Source: Cypionkella sp. (lineage in GTDB: Bacteria; Pseudomonadota; Alphaproteobacteria; Rhodobacterales; Rhodobacteraceae). From it: a stretch of DNA of 64,000 nucleotides. The DNA is taken from the NCBI GenBank assembly GCA_023255415.1, contig JALRIN010000005.1:39600-103599 (forward strand). The letters are read 5' to 3'. The notes under the pieces are model-generated. The model did not search any database. It saw nothing but the letters and a program-made list of their open reading frames with translations, and had not been told where the DNA came from. A program made the position numbers and the translations under genes. Below, in pieces: positions 58,321-64,000 of the stretch (positions are counted from its first letter, which is position 1; each line of letters starts with the position of its first letter).

Positions 58321-59682
58321 ATGACAAACGAGGCCTGGTGCAGGGTGCGCGAGACGCTTGCCGTGCGGATCGGTAAGAACAATTATACCAGTTGGATCGA
58401 GCCGCTGCATTTGACAGCGCTTGATGAGGGGATTGCACGCTTTGACGTGCCGACGACGTTCTTCGGCGATTGGGTGTCGCGCAATTTCTCTGACCATATT
58501 CTTGCTTTGCTGAATGCCGAAGGCCATCAGGTTGGCCGCGCTGAATTTACCGTGCCTGCACAGGCCAGTGCTCCGATGGCGCAGAAACCCGCTGCGGCAA
58601 AGCCCGCGCGTGTCTCAGCCAAACGGCGCACTGACGACGAGTTGCCGGGCGCGTCGCTCGACAGCCGCTTTACCTTTGACAGCTTTGTTGTCGGCAAACC
58701 AAACGAGCTGGCCCATGCCGCCGCGCGCCGTGTCGCCGAAGGCGGGCCTGTCAGCTTTAACCCGCTGTTTTTGTATGGTGGCGTCGGTCTGGGCAAGACC
58801 CACCTGATGCATGCCATCGCGCATGAAATTCAACTGCGTCAACCGCATCTGCGCGTGCTCTACCTGTCGGCGGAACAATTTATGTATCGCTTTGTACAGG
58901 CGCTGCGCGAACGCCAGATCATGGACTTCAAAGAGATCTTCCGCTCTGTCGACGTGCTGATGGTGGATGATGTGCAATTCATCGCCGGCAAAGATTCCAC
59001 CCAAGAGGAATTCTTCCACACCTTTAACGCGCTGGTGGATCAAAACAAACAGATCGTAATCTCGGCCGACCGCGCGCCGGGCGAGATCAAGGATCTGGAA
59101 GACCGGATCAAATCGCGGATGCAATGCGGTCTGGTGGTTGACCTGCATCCGACCGATTACGAGCTGCGCCTGGGAATTTTGCAGCAAAAAGCCGAGCTTT
59201 ATATTGCCCAGTATAAGGGCCTGCAAATCTCGAGCGGCGTGCTGGAATTTCTGGCCCACCGCATCACCACCAATGTGCGGGTGCTGGAAGGCGCTTTGAC
59301 GCGTCTTTTCGCCTTTGCCTCGCTGGTAGGGCGTGAAATCACGTTGGATCTGGCGCAAGATTGTCTGGCCGATATTCTGCGGGCTTCGGATCGTAAGCTG
59401 ACGATCGAAGAAATTCAGCGCAAAGTCGCCGAGCATTACAATATCCGCCTGTCGGATATGATCGGACCAAAACGTCTGCGCAATATCGCGCGGCCACGTC
59501 AGGTGGCGATGTATTTGGCCAAGCAATTGACGCCGCGGTCTTTGCCCGAAATCGGGCGGCGCTTTGGTGGCCGCGATCACACCACGATCATTCACGGTGT
59601 GCGCAAAATCGAAGAGCTGATGACCTCTGATTCGCAGCTGAATGACGATTTGCAGCTGCTGCGGCGCCTGCTGCAATCCTAA
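58321..59682 (+). CDS. dnaA: Chromosomal replication initiator protein
   Basis: A 453-residue AAA+ initiator. The N-terminal helicase-loading domain has GKNNYTSWIEPL, then a linker (about 90-115), Walker A GGVGLGKTHLMHAIAHE, Walker B VLMVDDVQFIAGKDSTQEE, and the DNA-binding domain with RPRQVAMYLAKQLT-like ARPRQVAMYLAK and FGGRDHTTIIHGVRKIE. ATG 58321 gives the usual start MTNEAW. It is followed by dnaN after a 133-bp gap. Confidence 0.97.
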   Translation: MTNEAWCRVRETLAVRIGKNNYTSWIEPLHLTALDEGIARFDVPTTFFGDWVSRNFSDHILALLNAEGHQVGRAEFTVPAQASAPMAQKPAAAKPARVSAKRRTDDELPGASLDSRFTFDSFVVGKPNELAHAAARRVAEGGPVSFNPLFLYGGVGLGKTHLMHAIAHEIQLRQPHLRVLYLSAEQFMYRFVQALRERQIMDFKEIFRSVDVLMVDDVQFIAGKDSTQEEFFHTFNALVDQNKQIVISADRAPGEIKDLEDRIKSRMQCGLVVDLHPTDYELRLGILQQKAELYIAQYKGLQISSGVLEFLAHRITTNVRVLEGALTRLFAFASLVGREITLDLAQDCLADILRASDRKLTIEEIQRKVAEHYNIRLSDMIGPKRLRNIARPRQVAMYLAKQLTPRSLPEIGRRFGGRDHTTIIHGVRKIEELMTSDSQLNDDLQLLRRLLQS

Positions 59683-59815
59683 GACGGCAAGACAGAGGCA
59701 ATAGGCGGGCTTGACGGGCCGCCTATTCGCACCCAAAGTCCCGAAAAGACTTGTGAACCGGTGGAAATCGGATAGTTTCGACCTCCCTGTTATGGGGTCG
59801 GCAAGGGGAACGAAA

Positions 59816-60934
59816 ATGAAGATCAGCATCGAACGCAGCACCCTTCTTAAGGCGCTGGCACAGGCCCAGTCGGTGGTAGAGCGCCGCAACACCATTCCAA
59901 TTCTGGCCAATGTGCTGATCGAAGCTGAGGGCGATACCGTATCGTTCCGCGCCACCGATCTGGATATTGAAGTGGTCGACCGCGCCCCTGCGATGGTCGA
60001 GCGGGCGGGGGCTACAACCGTTTCTGCCGTGATGCTGCACGAGATCGTGCGCAAGCTGCCCGATGGCGCGCTTGTGGCGCTGACCGATGATCCGGCCTCG
60101 GGCCGTTTGACCATTGCGGCCGGGCGGTCGAACTTTAACCTTGCCACCTTGCCGAAAGAAGATTTTCCGGTGATGGCAACATCCGAATATTCCTCGAACT
60201 TTTCAGCCCCTGCGCCGGTGCTGCGCCGGCTGTTTGACAAGGCTAAATTTGCGATCTCGACCGAAGAGACCCGCTATTACCTGAACGGCGTTTATATGCA
60301 TGTTTCGACCGGCGATGTCGGGGCGGTTCTGCGCTGCGTGGCCACCGATGGCCACCGCTTGGCCCGTATTGACGCGCCGCTGCCCGAGGGGGCGCAGGGT
60401 ATGCCCGGCGTGATTGTGCCGCGCAAGACGGTGAACGAGCTGAAAAAGCTGCTGGAAGATGACAGCGCCGAGATCGCGGTTTCGGTCTCGGAAACGAAAG
60501 TGCGCTTTGCCACGCCGCAGATCACTCTGACCTCGAAGGTGATTGACGGCACCTTCCCCGATTACACCCGAGTTATTCCAACCGGAAACACCCGCCGTTT
60601 GGAAGTGGATGCAACGGAATTTGCCAAGGCAGTTGACCGCGTGGCCACGGTATCTTCGGAACGCTCGCGTGCGGTGAAGCTGAGCTTGGACGAAGACCGG
60701 CTGGTGCTGTCGGTCAATGCGCCAGACTCTGGGGCGGCCGAGGAAACGCTTGCGGTGGCCTATTCGGACGAACATCTGGAGATCGGCTTTAACGCGAAAT
60801 ATTTGCTGGAAATTGCCAGCCAGGTTGATCGCGAGAATGCGGTGTTTTTGTTTAACTCTTCCGCGGATCCGACCTTGATGCGCGAAGGCAATGACACATC
60901 GGCGGTCTATGTTGTGATGCCGATGCGCGTCTAA
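59816..60934 (+). CDS. dnaN: DNA polymerase III beta subunit (sliding clamp)
   Basis: A 372-residue clamp that tethers polymerase III to DNA. It begins MKISIERSTLLKALAQAQSVVERRNTIPILANV and ends with the family-typical AVYVVMPMRV; CVATDGHRLA and TFPDYTRVIP are present. AAGGGGA precedes ATG 59816; an open frame to 59711 has no support. Its stop lies 7 bp before a hairpin-repeat element. Confidence 0.97.
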   Translation: MKISIERSTLLKALAQAQSVVERRNTIPILANVLIEAEGDTVSFRATDLDIEVVDRAPAMVERAGATTVSAVMLHEIVRKLPDGALVALTDDPASGRLTIAAGRSNFNLATLPKEDFPVMATSEYSSNFSAPAPVLRRLFDKAKFAISTEETRYYLNGVYMHVSTGDVGAVLRCVATDGHRLARIDAPLPEGAQGMPGVIVPRKTVNELKKLLEDDSAEIAVSVSETKVRFATPQITLTSKVIDGTFPDYTRVIPTGNTRRLEVDATEFAKAVDRVATVSSERSRAVKLSLDEDRLVLSVNAPDSGAAEETLAVAYSDEHLEIGFNAKYLLEIASQVDRENAVFLFNSSADPTLMREGNDTSAVYVVMPMRV

Positions 60935-60941
60935 GCCCGCG

Positions 60942-60990
60942 CCGGGGGGCTCGCCCCCCGGACCCCCGAGGATATTTACGCCAAGATGAA
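60942..60990. repeat. GC hairpin plus single copy of the GAGGATATTT-AGATGAA repeat before recF
   Basis: An 8-bp stem (CCGGGGGG, 60942-60949; CCCCCCGG, 60954-60961) is followed by the 28-base core CCCCCGAGGATATTT-N6-AGATGAA at 60963-60990. The core equals the left arm at 4860-4887 except in the six central bases. The order hairpin then core is the same at both sites, and both stand directly behind a stop codon. The ATG within the core (60986) is in frame with recF but is unlikely to be its start. Confidence 0.8.
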
Positions 60991-61000
60991 AGGGGAAAGC

Positions 61001-62095
61001 GTGAGCGGCTTGGCCATCTCTTCGCTGAACCTATCGCATTTTCGCAGCCATCAGGCGGCGCAGATAGAATTTGACGGCCGGCCCGTTGCGATTGTCGGGG
61101 CAAATGGAGCCGGCAAGACCAATATCCTCGAAGCGGTGTCGCTGTTATCGCCGGGGCGCGGCATGCGGCGGGCGGCGACGGATGAGATTGCGCGGCAGCC
61201 GGAAAACATCGGCTGGAAGATTTCTGCTGACATCCATGGCTTTGGCGCCGCGCATCGCATCGAGACCTGGGCCGAGGCGGGCGAGAGCCGGGCCTTGCGG
61301 ATTGACGATAAGGCCGCACCGCAATCTGCGCTGGGGCGGATCACCCGGGTGTTGTGGCTGGTGCCCGCGATGGATCGTTTGTGGATTGAAGCAGCCGAGG
61401 GGCGCCGGCGGTTTTTGGATCGCATGACACTTTCTTTTGCGCCAGACCATGCCGAGGCGGTTTTGGCCTATGAAAAAGCCATGCGCGATCGCAACCGATT
61501 GTTGAAAGATCAAGTGAGCGATCCGCATTGGTACGCAGCGCTTGAGGCGCAGATGGTGCAGGCGGGGACGCAGATTGAGGCCAACCGCCAGCGGGCTTTG
61601 GCGCGACTGGCCGCCGCGCAAGAAGGGGCCGAGACGCTGTTTCCGCAGGCGGATCTGGCCTTGACGGGGCCGGAGGGCGAGGGAGCTATTGAGGACCTGG
61701 CGCAGGCGTTGTCGCAGAACCGGCGCCGCGATATGGCTGCTGGGCGCACCTTGGTGGGGCCGCACCGCGCTGATCTGACGGCGGTCTATGTGGCCAAGGG
61801 GGCGCGGGCAGACCAATGTTCGACTGGCGAGCAGAAGGCTTTGCTGATCAGCCTGATCCTGGCCAATGCCCGCGCGCTGGCCGCGGATCTGGGCGCGGCG
61901 CCGGTTTTGTTGTTGGATGAGGTGGCAGCCCATCTTGACCCCGCACGGCGCGCAGCACTTTATGACGAGCTTTGTGCTTTGGGCGCGCAGGCGCTGATGA
62001 CGGGCACTGAGGCCTCGCTTTTTGAGCATCTTGGCAAGCGCGCGCAAACCCTTACAGTCGCCGAAAATCAAGGCCGTTCGAGGATCACCGCATGA
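61001..62095 (+). CDS. recF: DNA replication and repair protein RecF
   Basis: A 364-residue SMC-like ATPase that helps load RecA at gaps. It has LNLSHFRSHQAAQIEF, Walker A IVGANGAGKTNILEAVSLLSPGRG, the signature CSTGEQKALLISLILANA and Walker B LLLDEVAAHLDPARR. GTG 61001 is favoured (AGGGGA five bases upstream); the in-frame ATG at 60986 belongs to the repeat and has no ribosome-binding site. It overlaps the LysE gene by ATGA. Confidence 0.95.
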   Translation: MSGLAISSLNLSHFRSHQAAQIEFDGRPVAIVGANGAGKTNILEAVSLLSPGRGMRRAATDEIARQPENIGWKISADIHGFGAAHRIETWAEAGESRALRIDDKAAPQSALGRITRVLWLVPAMDRLWIEAAEGRRRFLDRMTLSFAPDHAEAVLAYEKAMRDRNRLLKDQVSDPHWYAALEAQMVQAGTQIEANRQRALARLAAAQEGAETLFPQADLALTGPEGEGAIEDLAQALSQNRRRDMAAGRTLVGPHRADLTAVYVAKGARADQCSTGEQKALLISLILANARALAADLGAAPVLLLDEVAAHLDPARRAALYDELCALGAQALMTGTEASLFEHLGKRAQTLTVAENQGRSRITA

Positions 62096-62712
62096 CCATC
62101 ACGCTTCATGAAATTCTGCTTTATGCGGGTGGGTCGGTTTTGCTGTGGATGGTGCCGGGGCCGGTTTGGGTGGCGCTGACGGCGCGGGCCTTGTCGGGTG
62201 GCTTTGCAAGCGCTTGGCCCTTGGCGATTGGGGTTGCTTTGGGCGATCTGCTTTGGCCGCTGACTGCGATCTTTGGGCTGACCTGGATCCTGTCGATCTA
62301 TGGCGATTTTCTGCATCTGCTGCGGCTTTTGGCGGCGGTGATTTTTGTGGTTATGGGGGTGCTGCTGATCCGCAAACCTGCTGCTGCCCCAAGCGCTGAC
62401 AGCCGCATGACCAAGCCGGGGATGTGGGCGGGGTTTCTGGTGGGCGTGGCTGCGGTGATTGGCAACCCGAAGGCGATCTTGTTCTATATGGGGGTTTTGC
62501 CCGGGTTTTTTGATCTCAGCCGTGTGCAAGGCTGGGATATTGTGGCGATTTTGCTGGTCTCTGCGGTTGTGCCAATGCTGGGAAACCTGTGCCTTGCGCT
62601 GTTTCTGGACCGGGCGCGGCAATTACTGTCTTCGCCACGCAGCATCCGCAGACTGAACTTGATTGCTGGCACACTGCTGATCGGGGTTGGAGCCGTGATT
62701 TCCTTGACTTAA
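62092..62712 (+). CDS. LysE/RhtB-family amino acid exporter
   Basis: A 206-residue membrane protein with about six helices. The family stretch WMVPGPVWVALTARALSGGFASAWPLAIGVALGD and NPKAILFYMGVLPGFFDL are clear in pattern. It exports amino acids or homoserine-like compounds; the substrate is unknown. It is inserted between recF and gyrB and overlaps recF by 4 bp, so it shares that transcript. Confidence 0.88.
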   Translation: MTITLHEILLYAGGSVLLWMVPGPVWVALTARALSGGFASAWPLAIGVALGDLLWPLTAIFGLTWILSIYGDFLHLLRLLAAVIFVVMGVLLIRKPAAAPSADSRMTKPGMWAGFLVGVAAVIGNPKAILFYMGVLPGFFDLSRVQGWDIVAILLVSAVVPMLGNLCLALFLDRARQLLSSPRSIRRLNLIAGTLLIGVGAVISLT

Positions 62713-62793
62713 CCGCTAAATCTTGTGTCGAAGGCGTGACAATCCCCCCCCGAAACGCTATAAATTCGGAGCAATACAAGGGGTGCAGAGCAC

Positions 62794-64000
62794 ATGGCCA
62801 ATGAGCCCAATAAGCCAGAATCTTATGGCGCCGATTCTATCAAAGTTCTCAAGGGCTTAGAGGCTGTTCGCAAGCGCCCGGGCATGTATATCGGCGATAC
62901 CGATGATGGCTCGGGTCTGCACCATATGGTTTACGAAGTTGTCGATAATGGCATCGACGAGGCGCTGGCGGGCCATGCAACTGCAGTAACTGTCAAAATT
63001 CACGCTGATAGTTCGGTTTCGGTGCGTGACAACGGTCGCGGCATCCCTGTCGACATCCACAAGGAAGAGGGCGTCTCGGCGGCAGAGGTCATTATGACCC
63101 AGCTGCACGCGGGCGGTAAGTTCAACAACACCGATGATTCTGGCAATGCCTATAAGGTTTCGGGCGGATTGCACGGTGTTGGTGTTTCAGTTGTCAACGC
63201 CTTGTCGGAATGGCTGGAACTGACGGTTTGGCGCAACGACATCGAATATAATGCGCGTTTTGAGCATGGCGAATGCGTCACCCATGTGCATGAGGTGGGC
63301 CCTGCCCCGGGCGAGCGTGGCACCCAGGTGCGCTTTCTTGCCTCGGCCAAGACCAATCATCCCGAAGGCACCTTCTCGAACCTAGAGTTCAGCTTTAAGA
63401 CGCTGGAAAACCGCCTGCGCGAATTGGCGTTTTTGAACTCGGGTGTGCGGATCATCGTAGAGGACGAACGCCCCGCCGAACCCCTGCGGACCGAGCTGTT
63501 CTACGAGGGCGGCGTGCGCGAATATGTGAAATATATCGACCGCTCGAAAACCTCGATCATGGCAGAGCCGATCTATATGATTGGCGAGCGCAACGGCATT
63601 ACCGTTGAAGTCGCGATGTGGTGGAATGACAGCTACAATGAAATGGTGCTGCCCTTTACCAACAACATTCCGCAGCGCGACGGCGGCACCCACCTTGCGG
63701 GCATGCGTGGTGCGCTGACCCGCACGATCAACGCCTATGCGCAGTCTTCAGGCATTGCGAAAAAAGAAAAGGTCGATTTCACCGGCGATGATGCCCGCGA
63801 AGGTCTGACCTGCGTGCTGTCGGTCAAAGTGCCGGACCCGAAATTCTCGTCGCAGACCAAAGACAAGCTGGTGTCTTCCGAGGTGCGTCCGGCGGTTGAA
63901 AATCTGGTGAACGAAAAGCTGGCGGAATGGTTTGAAGAAAACCCCGCAAATGCCAAGATCATCGTCGGCAAGATCGTCGAGGCCGCCTTGGCCCGCGAAG
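62794..64000 (+). CDS. gyrB: DNA gyrase subunit B (3' end outside window)
   Basis: The ATPase subunit of gyrase; 402 codons of about 805 are visible. The GHKL ATP-binding motifs are VYEVVDNGIDEALAGHA, VRDNGRGIPVDIH and GGLHGVGVSVVNALS; QRDGGTHLAGMRGALTRTINAYA belongs to the transducer domain. The TOPRIM region lies beyond the window. The ATG at 62794 begins MANEPNKPESYGADSIKVLKGLEAVRKRPGMYIG in pattern. Confidence 0.97.
   Translation, partial: MANEPNKPESYGADSIKVLKGLEAVRKRPGMYIGDTDDGSGLHHMVYEVVDNGIDEALAGHATAVTVKIHADSSVSVRDNGRGIPVDIHKEEGVSAAEVIMTQLHAGGKFNNTDDSGNAYKVSGGLHGVGVSVVNALSEWLELTVWRNDIEYNARFEHGECVTHVHEVGPAPGERGTQVRFLASAKTNHPEGTFSNLEFSFKTLENRLRELAFLNSGVRIIVEDERPAEPLRTELFYEGGVREYVKYIDRSKTSIMAEPIYMIGERNGITVEVAMWWNDSYNEMVLPFTNNIPQRDGGTHLAGMRGALTRTINAYAQSSGIAKKEKVDFTGDDAREGLTCVLSVKVPDPKFSSQTKDKLVSSEVRPAVENLVNEKLAEWFEENPANAKIIVGKIVEAALARE

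Overview
The window looks like a chromosomal segment of an alphaproteobacterium of the Rhodobacterales (Rhodobacter/Roseobacter relatives). Reasons are gene content and order: rpsT-dnaA-dnaN-recF-gyrB beside mutM-ubiE-ubiB, a PetP/PetR-type MarR plus response-regulator pair beside ilvE, glnK-amtB, dxs-ispA-xseB, and a Paracoccus-like sox cluster. Coding density is high, with many 4-bp ATGA/GTGA overlaps. No tRNA, rRNA, CRISPR array, transposase or intact prophage was seen.

Layout. 1-9.2 kb: dapA (cut by the window edge), a DMT exporter, a small K+-channel-like protein, smpB, a mercaptopyruvate sulfurtransferase, an aromatic aminotransferase, glnK-amtB and a class A penicillin-binding protein. 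9.2-13.9 kb: mlaA-mlaC and a type I secretion ABC/HlyD pair. 13.9-23.9 kb: housekeeping and small-enzyme genes in tight operons. 23.9-30.2 kb: dxs-ispA-xseB-deacetylase on the minus strand, petP-petR and ilvE. 30.2-44.7 kb: a lithotrophic sulfur-oxidation island. soxV-W-X-Y-Z-A-B-C-D-F-H run on the minus strand, soxS diverges from soxV, and a YeeE/YedE transporter (soxT-like) converges on soxH. Behind soxS lies a beta-propeller (CRTAC1-type) protein paired with a MauG/CcP-like diheme enzyme. 44.7-45.5 kb: a chimeric gene. 46-50 kb: sulfate activation (cysD, cysNC fusion), a DMT exporter and HU. 50-53.3 kb: AMP nucleosidase, an epimerase-like protein and two flagellar gene fragments. 53.3-64 kb: ubiB, ubiE, mutM, an enoyl-CoA hydratase, rpsT, dnaA, dnaN, recF, a LysE exporter and gyrB (cut).

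How the genes work together. SoxXA, SoxYZ, SoxB and SoxCD make a complete Kelly-Friedrich thiosulfate-oxidising multienzyme system. SoxV/W/S would supply reductant for the periplasmic proteins and SoxT would bring sulfur compounds in. soxR, soxE and soxG are not in the window. The soxS-soxV and soxW-soxX spacers share an AT-rich motif, the two places where SoxR is known to act in Paracoccus. cysD/cysNC provide assimilatory sulfate activation nearby.

Most unusual signals. (1) The gene at 44696-45445 joins, in frame, the N-terminal prefix domain of a giant BapA-type adhesin to the last ~76 residues of the flagellar P-ring protein FlgI. (2) At 52646-53313 the C-terminal part of FliP (minus strand) and the C-terminal part of FlgD (plus strand) sit head to head with both 5' ends missing. 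Together these look like scars of large deletions that removed flagellar (and adhesin) genes. (3) A hairpin-linked repeat (CCCCCGAGGATATTT-N6-AGATGAA) lies behind two genes, once as a near-perfect inverted pair. Start codons below were chosen by ribosome-binding site and family length. All family assignments are from reading the protein sequences; no database search was run.
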